Assembly: GCA_900768505.1 (NCBI GenBank)
Contig: CAAGED010000042.1
Span: 1-33,775, forward strand
DNA from: Lentisphaeria bacterium
Lineage (GTDB): Bacteria > Verrucomicrobiota > Lentisphaeria > Victivallales > Victivallaceae
Reading direction: 5' to 3'
Length of the DNA: 33,775 nucleotides
The position numbers and the translations under genes are program-made. The notes below the pieces were generated by a model. The model was given only the letters and a program-made list of their open reading frames with translations, made no database searches and was not told the origin of the DNA. Shown piece after piece: positions 24,862-33,642 of the stretch (positions are counted from its first letter, which is position 1; the number at the start of each line of letters is the position of its first letter).

Positions 24862-25100
24862 TGATTTGATATTCCTTAACATTGCAGGTGATTTGGGATT
24901 GTTAAACATTCATACAGAGTTATTATACACCCAATTTTTATAATTCAACAGCAATATCAGGAAAATTTTTTAAAAATTGTATTTTTATCTCCGGAATTGT
25001 TGAAAGAAGAAGCGAAACCCCTGCTCAAATGAACTATCGAAAAATACAAAGGCGACTTTCACGAGCTTGCAGAATGGCTTTAAAACTAACTGACGGAGGG

Positions 25101-25356
25101 TTTTACCATATTCACCGTCACCGAATAGTTAAACGCACGCCGCAGGTTCTACACAACAAATATGGTCGAATTTCAAAAAAAAGAGTTGAAAAATGAACAA
25201 GATGTATTAGAGTATTTCAAAACAGGGAATCACTGCTCAGAATCGTCTCGGCGCTTCTGAGCGAATTGGATGAATCCTTCCTTGCAGAAGGGAAGGTTTA
25301 TCTAGGAATTTGATGGCAGTGTTTTTTGGAGAATTTACAAAAAATTTGTTATACAG
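25101..25356 (+). pseudogene. Decayed ORF remnant, copy 2 of an inverted pair
   Basis: The plus strand matches the minus strand of 117-368 over about 250 bp. It includes the identical 18-bp block at 25238-25255 and the near-identical coding string NMVEFQKKELK. Premature stops and frame changes show it is not functional. The surrounding 24913-25511 holds no other gene besides the promoter and short ORF described next. Confidence 0.6.
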
Positions 25357-25422
25357 CTGCCGGATAAAGAAGAAATTTTTTAGTAAAAATAATTTAATTC
25401 AAGAATGAAAAATTGTTGTTTT

Positions 25423-25451
25423 TTGCCGGGAAACGGCATTTGGGGTATATT
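25423..25451 (+). promoter_or_regulatory. Candidate promoter with hairpin spacer
   Basis: TTGCCG (25423-25428) and TATATT (25446-25451) are 17 bp apart. A small stem (TGCCG with CGGCA) spans the -35 box and spacer. It would serve the HlyD-fragment ORF and the DUF3592 gene. Confidence 0.45.
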
Positions 25452-25511
25452 AGTTTGTGATATGAATAGAATTATTAGTTTGTCTTAGTAGTTAGATGAG
25501 GGGATAAAATA

Positions 25512-25859
25512 ATGAAAGATGTTTTTCTGAGACGTCTCAATGCTTTACGCAAGTCTAAAAAAAGCAGCATTGAGATGCGTAATTTTGATTGGGGTAATTC
25601 AAAAACACTCAGTACGCTGATTGGCAAGGTGCGGAATATTTCTGAAGATACCATCCGCCGTGGTGACAACGAGCAGGCGGCAGCGTATTACCGGGCGCGG
25701 GTGGCGATCAGCGGAGAACTGCACGGGGGCAAGGAATCGTTCCGGCTGATTCCCGGTATGGAGGCGGAGTGCGAAATTAAATGCGGTCGTCGCCGGGTGA
25801 TCGAATATGTTCTCTACCCGTTTCTCAAGGCGTTGGACGAGACTGCCCGGGAGCCGTAG
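25512..25859 (+). CDS. Truncated HlyD-type membrane fusion protein (C-terminal part only)
   Basis: The 115-residue product matches only the C-terminal beta domain of HlyD-family adaptors of type I secretion systems: LIGKVRNISEDTI, YYRARVAISGEL, and the end signature PGMEAECEIKCGRRRVIEYVLYPFLKALDETAREP (PGM.a.v.ikTG.rrvi.Y.l.P). Full members have about 400 residues with an N-terminal membrane helix and coiled-coil hairpin, all missing here. The frame is open and has GGGGAT before the ATG, so it may still be translated. No ABC transporter or TolC partner lies nearby. It sits right after the decayed repeat copy, which supports a deletion scar. Confidence 0.65.
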   Translation: MKDVFLRRLNALRKSKKSSIEMRNFDWGNSKTLSTLIGKVRNISEDTIRRGDNEQAAAYYRARVAISGELHGGKESFRLIPGMEAECEIKCGRRRVIEYVLYPFLKALDETAREP

Positions 25860-25899
25860 AATATTTATTGCGGGATATGAACACGAAAGGGCTTGAAAA

Positions 25900-27030
25900 A
25901 TGAAATTAACTTCCGAAGAATTGGCAAATTTGCGTGGGCGGGTAGCTAATACTCCATTGGTGGCTGGAGGCGGCAGTTTTGCCACTCACTGGTTGGATTG
26001 TTCCAATCCGGAGCGTTGGATATTCAAGCTAAATTTGAAGTTAAAGTTATTTATTGGTCTTTTTCAGGCAGTTGGCGCAGCAGTGATGATTAGTGTTATA
26101 TTTAGCGACGCCGATTGGGCAACCCGATTGTTTCTGCTGTTTTTTGGCGGGTTTTTTTCAGGAATAAGTACAATCGTATATTGTTGTATGACAAAAAAAA
26201 TCGGCCACTTTGATTTTACGGAATCGGCATTCTGGCAGGGGCGGATCAATCGTGAGGCAGGGCATAATTTAACCCGTGAAAAAAATTATCTGCCATTTGC
26301 TGAATTGGCGGCATTGCAGATTGTAAGTGAATATTGTGTTTCCAGCGGTAAAAATAAATCAAGATATTTCAGTTATGAGTTGAATTTAGTTACCACTGAC
26401 GGCCGGCGTATTAATGTGGTGGATCATGGAAATTTGGCGCAGTTGGAATCGGATGCCGGCAAACTGGCGGAAAAATTGGATTTGCCGCTTTGGGAGGAGG
26501 CTGAAGCGGCTGAACATTGGAAGAAAAGCGGCTCGTTCTCCTGGTGGCAGCGATTGGAAATGGTATTGTTCGGCCTGGTGTTTTTTGCTGCCGGAGCGTT
26601 TTTTGAATACATGTTAATTATCGGGCCATACCTGAAATATCAGGAAGCTGCCGCATGGGAAAAAGTTCCGGCCAAGGTGGTTGCAAGTGAACTCACACCC
26701 GGAGGCGAAGTCGGGTGTTACAAAATAAATATTCAGTATTCATATAATTACGGCAAGGAAAATTATAAATCTGATAATTTTGACCTCTTCTTCCGTCCCA
26801 ATTTTTCTACCAATGTCAACGTGAATGAGATGCGGCAATTGTTGGCGGATTATCCGGCGGGGCGGGAGTTCAACTGCATGGTTAACCCGGCGAACCCGGC
26901 GGAGGCCTTGGGAGTTCGAGCGTTGCGTTTCAGCTGGTTTGATCTTTTTCCGCTGATTTTTGTGGCGGTTGGTCTGGCAATATTGACTGGCGGATTATTT
27001 GGGAAACGCACTTCCGGACAAAAACGTTGA
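25900..27030 (+). CDS. DUF3592 membrane protein
   Basis: This 376-residue membrane protein has two hydrophobic helices near 47-95 (LFIGLFQAVGAAVMISVIF and RLFLLFFGGFFSGISTIVY), a cytoplasmic-type central part (about 105-215), another pair of helices around 222-245, then a DUF3592 domain: WEKVPAKVVASEL, YKINIQYSYNYGKENYKSD, YPAGREFNCMVNPANPAEA. A last helix (SWFDLFPLIFVAVGLAILTGGLF) ends it. DUF3592 has no known biochemical role. It lies 40 bp after the HlyD fragment and could be in the same transcript. Confidence 0.85.
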   Translation: MKLTSEELANLRGRVANTPLVAGGGSFATHWLDCSNPERWIFKLNLKLKLFIGLFQAVGAAVMISVIFSDADWATRLFLLFFGGFFSGISTIVYCCMTKKIGHFDFTESAFWQGRINREAGHNLTREKNYLPFAELAALQIVSEYCVSSGKNKSRYFSYELNLVTTDGRRINVVDHGNLAQLESDAGKLAEKLDLPLWEEAEAAEHWKKSGSFSWWQRLEMVLFGLVFFAAGAFFEYMLIIGPYLKYQEAAAWEKVPAKVVASELTPGGEVGCYKINIQYSYNYGKENYKSDNFDLFFRPNFSTNVNVNEMRQLLADYPAGREFNCMVNPANPAEALGVRALRFSWFDLFPLIFVAVGLAILTGGLFGKRTSGQKR

Positions 27031-27222
27031 TTTTGACGAATGACTTGAAAAAAATTGGTTTTATAATATTGACGGGATAATAAAAACATGACGCCGTCTT
27101 CATCGGCAGGAAGAGCGGTTAAATCTCATTTTTGAGGTTTGATTTTTGGCGTTTTCGGGCTATATTTAACATTGAGTTATTGTGTTTATTTGTCATTAAC
27201 CAATTTTTTTTCAGGAAAAAAT

Positions 27223-28509
27223 ATGCAGTATCAGGATTTTTTGGTCGAACATCTGGGAGAAAATAAAATTTCTTCCCCAATCAAGAGAGTTAATTTCGTA
27301 GACAATGACGCCCGCGTTACTTACCCCAGTGATGTCAACGAGCTTAAATCTTTTATTGAAAATAATCAGCCGATTCCCTCTTTTGAAGCGGCTGGCCCCC
27401 GGGAAAAGATTTTTCACGATCCCAGTTGGAGCAAGGCAGCCATTTTGACTGCCGGCGGCCTCTGTCCGGGGTTGAATAATGTAATCAAGGCTCTTACTCA
27501 TACCCTGACCCGTCAGTACGGCGTGCCGGTGGTTTACGGTATAAAATATGGATACCGGGGATTGATTCCGGAATTTCGTTTGGAGCCGGTGATTTTGGCC
27601 GATGAAACGGTGGACGATATTCATGAGAGCGGCGGTTCAATTCTCAGCAGTTCCCGCGGCCGTCAGGATGAGGAGGAGATGGTTGATACGCTGGTGCGGA
27701 TGAATATTAATTTGCTCTTCTGTATTGGCGGAGACGGTACTTTGCGCTGCGCACATGATGTGGCCAAGGTGATTAAGAAGCGCAATCTCAGTATCAGTGT
27801 GGTGGGTATTCCTAAAACTATTGACAATGATATTTGCTTTATTGACAAGTCATTCGGCTTTGAAACCGCGGTTTATGCTGCTAACAGCGTTATCACTGCG
27901 GCACACAACGAAGCGCAGGGGGCGTATAACGGCATTGGCTTAATTAAGGTTATGGGACGTGACAGTGGATTTATCGCCGCATACGCCACATTAGCCAATT
28001 CCCACGTCAATTATTGCCTGGTTCCTGAAAAAAATATTATTCTGGACGGTAACGGCCCGGATGCACTGCTGCCTCACCTGGAGGCGCGGTTGAAGGAGAA
28101 ACATCATGCGGTTATTATTGTGGCTGAAGGAGCGGGACAAGAGCTTTTTACCCAAAACAATAAACGGAGAGATGCCTCCGGGAATATTTTGCATGATGAT
28201 ATCGGTATTTTGCTGAAGGATAAAATCAGTGAATATTTTGCTCAGCGGGAGTTAGAGGTAAATATCAAATATTTTGATCCCAGTTATATGATTCGCAGCG
28301 TATGCGCCAACGGAACCGATGCGGTATTTTGTTCGGTTTTGGCGCAAAATGCGGTTCATGCGGCGATGGCCGGAGCGACTGATATTGTTATTGGACATTG
28401 GCATGAACGTTTCACTCATGTGCCGATTGCATTGGCGACGTTGCAGCGCAAAAAGATTGATTTGAAAAGTCCGTTGTGGACCAGTGTGCGTTCGACGACT
28501 TGCTTTTAA
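27223..28509 (+). CDS. 6-phosphofructokinase
   Basis: This enzyme phosphorylates fructose 6-phosphate in glycolysis. In the 428-residue product, AAILTAGGLCPGLNNVIKAL (72-91) begins the fold, IGGDGTLRCA (168-177) is the phosphate-donor loop and GIPKTIDNDI (195-204) carries the catalytic Asp201. The donor-specificity positions read Gly (GGDGT), as in ATP enzymes, and Lys (PKTIDND), as in PPi and plant-type enzymes; ATP use is more likely but not certain. The ATG at 27223 has AGGA about 9 nt upstream; the in-frame upstream extension to 27139 starts with a hydrophobic string unlike any PFK. A rhomboid gene follows after 106 bp. Confidence 0.9.
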   Translation: MQYQDFLVEHLGENKISSPIKRVNFVDNDARVTYPSDVNELKSFIENNQPIPSFEAAGPREKIFHDPSWSKAAILTAGGLCPGLNNVIKALTHTLTRQYGVPVVYGIKYGYRGLIPEFRLEPVILADETVDDIHESGGSILSSSRGRQDEEEMVDTLVRMNINLLFCIGGDGTLRCAHDVAKVIKKRNLSISVVGIPKTIDNDICFIDKSFGFETAVYAANSVITAAHNEAQGAYNGIGLIKVMGRDSGFIAAYATLANSHVNYCLVPEKNIILDGNGPDALLPHLEARLKEKHHAVIIVAEGAGQELFTQNNKRRDASGNILHDDIGILLKDKISEYFAQRELEVNIKYFDPSYMIRSVCANGTDAVFCSVLAQNAVHAAMAGATDIVIGHWHERFTHVPIALATLQRKKIDLKSPLWTSVRSTTCF

Positions 28510-28555
28510 ATTTGAGATTTATGCGAATTGCGGAGATTCGTTTCTATGAGAGAAC

Positions 28556-28594
28556 GGGCGTTTGGAAGATTAACGGCGGGATTAACGCCCCGCC
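28556..28594 (+). promoter_or_regulatory. Overlapping alternative hairpins before the rhomboid gene
   Basis: GGGCGTT (28556-28562) can pair with AACGCCC (28584-28590), while GGCGGG (28575-28580) can pair with CCCGCC (28589-28594). The two pairings share bases and exclude each other. The element lies 22 bp before the rhomboid ATG and could modulate its translation or be a transcript end of the kinase gene. Confidence 0.35.
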
Positions 28595-28615
28595 CATAAC
28601 TGCAGCGAGGAAATT

Positions 28616-29533
28616 ATGTTGTCTGATCGAGATTATATGCGTTCACCTAATAATCAGCCCCGAAGTGGCGGTGCTTTGAGCAGTGTTGGCGGCATGCAGA
28701 TGCTTTGGATTCTAATTGGCATAAATGTGGCGGCGTTTTTCTTGTTTGGTGAGCCCAAAGCGTTGTATGGTACTAACATATTGTTTTTTGATGGTGCACC
28801 ATTGGCAAATTATCTGGTATTGTCAATGGACGGCCTGAAAAACGGATATTTCTGGCAATTGATTACGGCGGCATTCATGCATGGCGGAATTACTCACTTG
28901 TTATTTAACATGTGGGGATTATATATTTTCGGCTCGTTGATTGCGCCAACCTTGGGCGGAAACAAGATGTTGTGGCTCTACTTGATTGGTGGATTTTCCG
29001 GCAATGCGTTGTGGCTGGCATTCAATTACAATTCACCGAGTCTGCTGCTGGGAGCCAGCGGCGCATTGTTCGGCGTAATGCTGGTGACGGCGATGTTGCG
29101 CCCTAATGAACGTTTTGTTCTGTTACTCTTCCCGGTTCCGATCAAGACGACAACGCTGATTGTAGTTTATTCGATTATTGAGGTGCTGATGTTGCTGAAT
29201 AATGGTGACAGCGTGGCGCATTTAGCGCATTTGGGCGGCCTGCTTGGGGGGTATATTTTTGCTAAGATTACTCTGCGGCGGTATATCGCCTGGGATGTAA
29301 TGGATATGTTTAGAAAGCGGGTGAAAGTTGGCGGAGCAAGATATTCGTTTAAACAAAATATGAGTGACAAAAGTTTTTTCTCAACCAAAAGCGACTCGTC
29401 AAGTGATAAGGAACTTGACCCGGGAGAAATTGATTATTTGTTGGATAAAATTTCAACTCAGGGCATAAACAGCCTTACACCGGATGAGATGCAAAAATTG
29501 CGTTCGGCTCGGGAACAAATGAAGAAACATTGA
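28616..29533 (+). CDS. Rhomboid-family intramembrane serine protease
   Basis: This 305-residue protein has about six transmembrane helices. The rhomboid hallmarks are present: FMHGGITHLLFNMWGLYIFG (His89, His94, Asn98), the catalytic serine Ser148 in LLGASGALFG, and the catalytic His205 in AHLAHLGGLLGG. It cleaves membrane proteins within the bilayer. A cytoplasmic tail of about 75 residues (SDKSFFSTKSDSSSDKELDPGEIDYLLDKIS and on) matches the short motif tail seen in many bacterial rhomboids. GAGGAAATT precedes the ATG. queA starts 9 bp after its stop, so they are likely co-transcribed. Confidence 0.93.
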   Translation: MLSDRDYMRSPNNQPRSGGALSSVGGMQMLWILIGINVAAFFLFGEPKALYGTNILFFDGAPLANYLVLSMDGLKNGYFWQLITAAFMHGGITHLLFNMWGLYIFGSLIAPTLGGNKMLWLYLIGGFSGNALWLAFNYNSPSLLLGASGALFGVMLVTAMLRPNERFVLLLFPVPIKTTTLIVVYSIIEVLMLLNNGDSVAHLAHLGGLLGGYIFAKITLRRYIAWDVMDMFRKRVKVGGARYSFKQNMSDKSFFSTKSDSSSDKELDPGEIDYLLDKISTQGINSLTPDEMQKLRSAREQMKKH

Positions 29534-29542
29534 CAAGACTAA

Positions 29543-30601
29543 ATGAATACAAAAGATTTTGATTATGATTTACCGGCGGAATTGATTGCTCAATTTCCCG
29601 CCAAGGAGCGGGATCAGTCGCGGATGATGGTGCTGGATCGGAAGAGCGGCGAGTGTGAAATATTGCCTTTTGCCGAAATCAGTAATTTTTTGACATCCGG
29701 CGATGCTATGATTTACAATGACACCAAAGTTATGAAAGCCCGGCTTTACGGACGTAAAAACGGTAATTCAGATGGTGCAAAATTTGAAATATTGCTCACC
29801 AGCGTTTACCCTAATAACATCAGGCGTTGGAGTGCTCTGCTGAAGCCAGGTAAGCGGGCAGTGGAAGGGACAAAAATTTTCTTTGTCAACGACCGGGATG
29901 AAATCAATTCGTCCGGGGATTATTGTACGGTTTTAGGGCGGGGGGAAAATGGGGAATTTGTGGTGGAATTTGCCAATGACGACCCGGATTCGATGTTGTT
30001 GAAGTATGGTCATATTCCGTTGCCTCCCTACATTACCCGCGGAGATTCCAATGCGGACGGGGAGCGTTACCAGACAATTTTTGCCGAAAAATCCGGAGCG
30101 GTTGCCGCTCCGACGGCCGGACTGCACTTTTCACCGGCGGTGCTGGAGAAATTGCGTATTCAGGGGGTGAATCGGCATGCCATTACTCTGCATGTCGGGC
30201 CGGGGACCTTTAAACCGGTTAGCGAGGCGGATTTAACTAAACATAAGATGCACTCGGAGCAGTTTTTTCTGGAGGAGTCGACGGCTGATTTGATAAACCA
30301 GACTCGTTCAGCCGGGAAAAATGTGTTGGCGGTTGGAACTACCACGGTGCGGGTGCTGGAGAGTTGCTGGGATGGAGAAAAAGTTGTTCCTCGGCGTGGG
30401 CAGACGGATATATTTATTTACCCGCCATATGAGCCAAAAGCGGAAGATATGTTGCTGACCAATTTTCACCTGCCGCAGAGTACGCTGCTGATGCTGGTCT
30501 CCACTTTTGCCAGCCGCGAAATAATTATGGCGGCATATGCTAAGGCGATTGAAGCGAGAATGCGTTTTTACAGTTACGGCGACTGTATGCTCCTGAAGTA
30601 A
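29543..30601 (+). CDS. queA: tRNA preQ1(34) S-adenosylmethionine ribosyltransferase-isomerase
   Basis: QueA transfers and isomerises the ribosyl part of SAM onto preQ1 in tRNA, making epoxyqueuosine. Signatures are FDYDLPAELIAQFPAKERDQSRMMVL at the N-terminus, MIYNDTKVMKARLYGRK, AAPTAGLHFSPAVLEKL, LHVGPGTFKPV and the C-terminal TNFHLPQSTLLMLVSTFASRE. Its 352 residues are the standard length. It starts 9 bp after the rhomboid stop with no clear ribosome binding site, suggesting re-initiation. A strong terminator follows at 30648. A canonical queG is not seen in the window; the three QueG-like genes at the left are divergent. Confidence 0.97.
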   Translation: MNTKDFDYDLPAELIAQFPAKERDQSRMMVLDRKSGECEILPFAEISNFLTSGDAMIYNDTKVMKARLYGRKNGNSDGAKFEILLTSVYPNNIRRWSALLKPGKRAVEGTKIFFVNDRDEINSSGDYCTVLGRGENGEFVVEFANDDPDSMLLKYGHIPLPPYITRGDSNADGERYQTIFAEKSGAVAAPTAGLHFSPAVLEKLRIQGVNRHAITLHVGPGTFKPVSEADLTKHKMHSEQFFLEESTADLINQTRSAGKNVLAVGTTTVRVLESCWDGEKVVPRRGQTDIFIYPPYEPKAEDMLLTNFHLPQSTLLMLVSTFASREIIMAAYAKAIEARMRFYSYGDCMLLK

Positions 30602-30647
30602 TTGGAATAAAAAGAGCAAAATGTAATATTTATTGTATATGCATCGG

Positions 30648-30695
30648 ATAACTATTTAACAATAATAATAATTTTTGTTAAATAGTTATTTTTTT
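30648..30695 (+). terminator. AT-rich rho-independent terminator after queA
   Basis: A perfect 15-bp stem (30648-30662 with 30675-30689), a 12-nt loop and a run of T lie about 47 bp after the queA stop. Confidence 0.88.
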
Positions 30696-30729
30696 GTGAA
30701 ATATGGCTTGATTTTTGTTGATATTAGTG

Positions 30730-30747
30730 TTACCTTGCAAAAGGTAA
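30730..30747. promoter_or_regulatory. 7-bp-arm inverted repeat upstream of secreted-protein gene
   Basis: TTACCTT and AAGGTAA flank GCAA. The element lies 47 bp before the ATG of the first secreted paralog and may overlap its promoter as an operator or lie in the 5' leader as a hairpin. Confidence 0.35.
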
Positions 30748-30794
30748 TAATTTAAAAGAAATGATCACTTTTTTTAAAAAATATGGAGAAAAAA

Positions 30795-32210
30795 ATGAAA
30801 AAAATAATGTTTGCCACGCTTATTACGGCGTCAACTGCAATCATGCCGGGAGTAATGGCGGCGGATGATGTTGCCGGACAAATCAAGGCGGATGAGGTTT
30901 TGTTTGATCAAACAATGAAGAAACTTGATCTTGATGGCGAAACATTGCTCTATATAAAAAACGACAATTACGGGGAATTTATCAACCGTTACGCGGGGTG
31001 TTTGGATGTGTGGAGCCGAATTAATCCGCAGATGGAGATGCCTTTTGCTATGGTAAAAGCGGGAATTATTCAATTTGGCGATGCGTTGGATTTGGATGCG
31101 GTAAAAGCGATCGGCAGCAGTACCAAGGCCGCCGGTAAAATCAATAATGAGTCGGTTTATCGGAGCAAAAACATATATTATACGGGAGATGCCAAGTTGA
31201 CGGCACCGTTATATGTTTTGGCGGGAGAAGACGTAAAATTCAAGTTGGCGGGAAAATATATCCCAGAAAATGTGCTTTTTGCCATTGGTGCGAATTTAAA
31301 CGTGGCTGAGGGGTGGAACTCCCTTAAGGGGCAGTTGCAGAATTCGGCAATTTTTTCAACGTTGCCGGATGCCTGTGAGAGTTCAATCGCGGGATCGTTG
31401 CAGGTGCCGGCAGCAGACTTTTTTGCTTCGATTAGTGGCGAATATCTTTTTATGGCAACCCAGAGTGTAAACAATGGCAAACCGGAAATTGCCGGTCTGC
31501 TGATTATGCCGGACCGTAACGGAACATTGTCCAAAGTGGTAAAGACTCAAATGGCAAAATTTGAGATGGCGGAAACGGCCGGGAGTTACATGTTCATTCC
31601 TGAGGGGGAGAAATCATTTCTTCCGGCGTGGTTTAATCCCGGAATTAAGTGTGTTTCCGGCAATGTAATGCTTTTTTCTCATCCGGATGTCATTACTGCG
31701 GGCGATAAAAATCCATTGTCCGGCAATGCTGATTTGAAGCAGTATATTTTTGGTGGATTTGAGGGAATTTCCTATGGTATGATAAATATTCAGAGTGATT
31801 TTGCTGTCGCATCGACGCAACTACTGATGGATAATTTGGAATTGCCTTGCAATATTGATGCGGTCAAGCTGCTGACGATGCCGAAGGCGTTTTGGCTTGA
31901 AAAACGGTTGCCGGACGGGTATTATTCGGAAATGCTGTGCAATTTTTCAGTCAACGATGCCTGTGCCGCGGCAAATACGCTAAATGTGTTGGGCAGTACC
32001 ATGCAGTATCTGCAGTCGCGCGGTCAGAACTCAATGAATGTAGATGTTGGTGACGAATCTGATTACGAGGAGGATGAAGTTTTGGTAGTTACTGATGGAG
32101 ATGAAAATGACGCAGCGGATAAAAAGAGTGCCGACAGTGTTGGCAATGCCGAAGCTTCCGACAGTAAAGCAGCGCCTCAGCCAATACAGAAAAAATTGGA
32201 AATTAATTAA
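30795..32210 (+). CDS. Secreted protein of unknown function, paralog 1
   Basis: This 471-residue exported protein starts at the ATG at 30795, where GGAG stands 7 nt upstream; the ATG at 30783 would consume that site. A signal peptide (KKIMFATLITASTAIMPGVMA) is followed by a globular domain of about 390 residues. The segment EIAGLLIMPDRNGTLSKVVKTQM corresponds to CQVAIMLPDNDGALKKMVADK in the next gene, showing the two are paralogs. The last 55 residues are a low-complexity acidic, Ala/Ser-rich tail (DYEEDEV and on). I recognise no family. It lies behind the queA terminator and 109 bp before its paralog. Confidence 0.75.
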   Translation: MKKIMFATLITASTAIMPGVMAADDVAGQIKADEVLFDQTMKKLDLDGETLLYIKNDNYGEFINRYAGCLDVWSRINPQMEMPFAMVKAGIIQFGDALDLDAVKAIGSSTKAAGKINNESVYRSKNIYYTGDAKLTAPLYVLAGEDVKFKLAGKYIPENVLFAIGANLNVAEGWNSLKGQLQNSAIFSTLPDACESSIAGSLQVPAADFFASISGEYLFMATQSVNNGKPEIAGLLIMPDRNGTLSKVVKTQMAKFEMAETAGSYMFIPEGEKSFLPAWFNPGIKCVSGNVMLFSHPDVITAGDKNPLSGNADLKQYIFGGFEGISYGMINIQSDFAVASTQLLMDNLELPCNIDAVKLLTMPKAFWLEKRLPDGYYSEMLCNFSVNDACAAANTLNVLGSTMQYLQSRGQNSMNVDVGDESDYEEDEVLVVTDGDENDAADKKSADSVGNAEASDSKAAPQPIQKKLEIN

Positions 32211-32319
32211 AATCCGTCAAGTGCGGCAAAATAATTTGTTCGACCGGAAGATTTGTTTTAGTGTTTTTTTAATGACAAAATTGACTTAATTGAGCAGTTT
32301 TTTTAAGGAATACGATATT

Positions 32320-33567
32320 ATGAAAAAGATACTTTATGCTATTACGATCGCACTGGGCTTGTCCAGTGTCGGAATAAATGCGGACGAAGTTGATTCGAAA
32401 GCGTTGTTTACGGAATTGACCGGTAAGGTGGATCGCGGCGGAGATATGCTGATTTATAGCGACGGGTCGACGATTCGGGAAAAATTCTTACAATTTAATG
32501 AGATTGCTTTTAAATTTTTCAATAAGGAGTTTTTTGAGGCACTAAATTTGGACGTCAGCTCGGAAGAGGCCAAGGCGATGGCGCAGAGCTTCATGGAGCA
32601 GATGCCACAAAATTATATGCTTGGTTACGCATTCAGCTCGAAATTGATCGAAAAAAGCGGTGACAAGAATGTTTATATTTATAAAAATGCCCAGAAATTC
32701 AGTGATGGCGTTGAGCAGGTCGGATTGTATAAGATGTTGAATTTTAAGGATAACGGTGAATTTAACATTGTAAAATATGCGCCGCAAAACAGTATGTTTT
32801 TGTTTGAATTATCGATAAACGGCGCTGGATTATATGACTTCATACAGTGGTGCGTGGAGAATAAATTCAATGGCTCGTTGATGGAAACAGAGACCAGTTT
32901 AATTGGTGACAACAATGAGGTGGATATTGCCGCACTGTTGGCATCGGTGGATGGTCGATTAGGCGTTTATGCGGCACCGATTACCGCCAAAGATGGCAAG
33001 ACTTTGTGTCAGGTGGCGATTATGTTGCCGGACAATGACGGAGCGTTGAAGAAGATGGTCGCGGATAAGGCAGTGACCGTTATTCCGGAGCTTGAAGCGG
33101 GGGATTTGGTAAAATTATCTGAAACACGTTTTGCCGTGGCCGATTCCGATGGGAAAACGGATCAGCCATATTGCCTGACGATTTACACCGGTTTGGATAA
33201 ATATTTGATTCTCGGGGTGAATTTAAATGATGAATTCAGGGTTTTACCGGCGGAAGCGCAGATTTTCAGCAATGCGTCAAATCAGGCTTTGTTCAAGGAT
33301 ATGCCGCGTACCGGCATCGAGTTGGTGTATCTCAATTTGAATGGCCCGATGATTGATAAAATGTTGTCCGATGCCGGAATCAGTGAGGGAGTCACCAGCA
33401 CAATATTTACTGAGAGTGATTTTGCCAATTTGCCGTTTTATATGGTCGCTTGTGATGGTGTTTCTTCCGTTGGCAAGGGTTACTTGTCACCGGTGGATTA
33501 CGTTCTTTCCATGGGGGAAGTTATGCTCAAGAAACTGCCGTTGGTATTCAATACTTATTTTAACTGA
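32320..33567 (+). CDS. Secreted protein of unknown function, paralog 2
   Basis: This 415-residue exported protein starts at the ATG at 32320 with AAGGA about 10 nt upstream; the longer in-frame start at 32290 has none. It has a signal peptide (KKILYAITIALGLSSVGINA). The body shares layout with the preceding gene: an opening LTGKVDRGGDMLIYSDG resembles LDLDGETLLYIKNDN there, and the central LPDNDGALKKMV matches. It lacks the acidic tail. No family is recognised. A strong terminator at 33605 ends the pair, and they probably form one operon. Confidence 0.75.
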   Translation: MKKILYAITIALGLSSVGINADEVDSKALFTELTGKVDRGGDMLIYSDGSTIREKFLQFNEIAFKFFNKEFFEALNLDVSSEEAKAMAQSFMEQMPQNYMLGYAFSSKLIEKSGDKNVYIYKNAQKFSDGVEQVGLYKMLNFKDNGEFNIVKYAPQNSMFLFELSINGAGLYDFIQWCVENKFNGSLMETETSLIGDNNEVDIAALLASVDGRLGVYAAPITAKDGKTLCQVAIMLPDNDGALKKMVADKAVTVIPELEAGDLVKLSETRFAVADSDGKTDQPYCLTIYTGLDKYLILGVNLNDEFRVLPAEAQIFSNASNQALFKDMPRTGIELVYLNLNGPMIDKMLSDAGISEGVTSTIFTESDFANLPFYMVACDGVSSVGKGYLSPVDYVLSMGEVMLKKLPLVFNTYFN

Positions 33568-33604
33568 TTTATGTAGAGCAAAATTATATATCTTTATTGA
33601 AGCA

Positions 33605-33642
33605 GAGTCGGAATTTGCGCAGGATTCCGACTCGTTTTTTTT
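33605..33642 (+). terminator. Rho-independent terminator
   Basis: A 10-bp stem (GAGTCGGAAT with ATTCCGACTC), a 9-nt loop and eight T follow the second secreted paralog by about 40 bp. The rest of the window to 33775 holds no ORF that I can support. Confidence 0.93.

Noticed and set aside
27139..27222. N-terminal extension of phosphofructokinase with a hydrophobic segment
   Set aside because: PFKs have no such segment, and the ATG at 27223 has a good ribosome binding site.
32211..32319. Promoter or terminator between the two secreted paralogs
   Set aside because: TTGACT is present near 32281, but no -10 box at proper spacing and no hairpin with a U-tract were found, so co-transcription is more likely.
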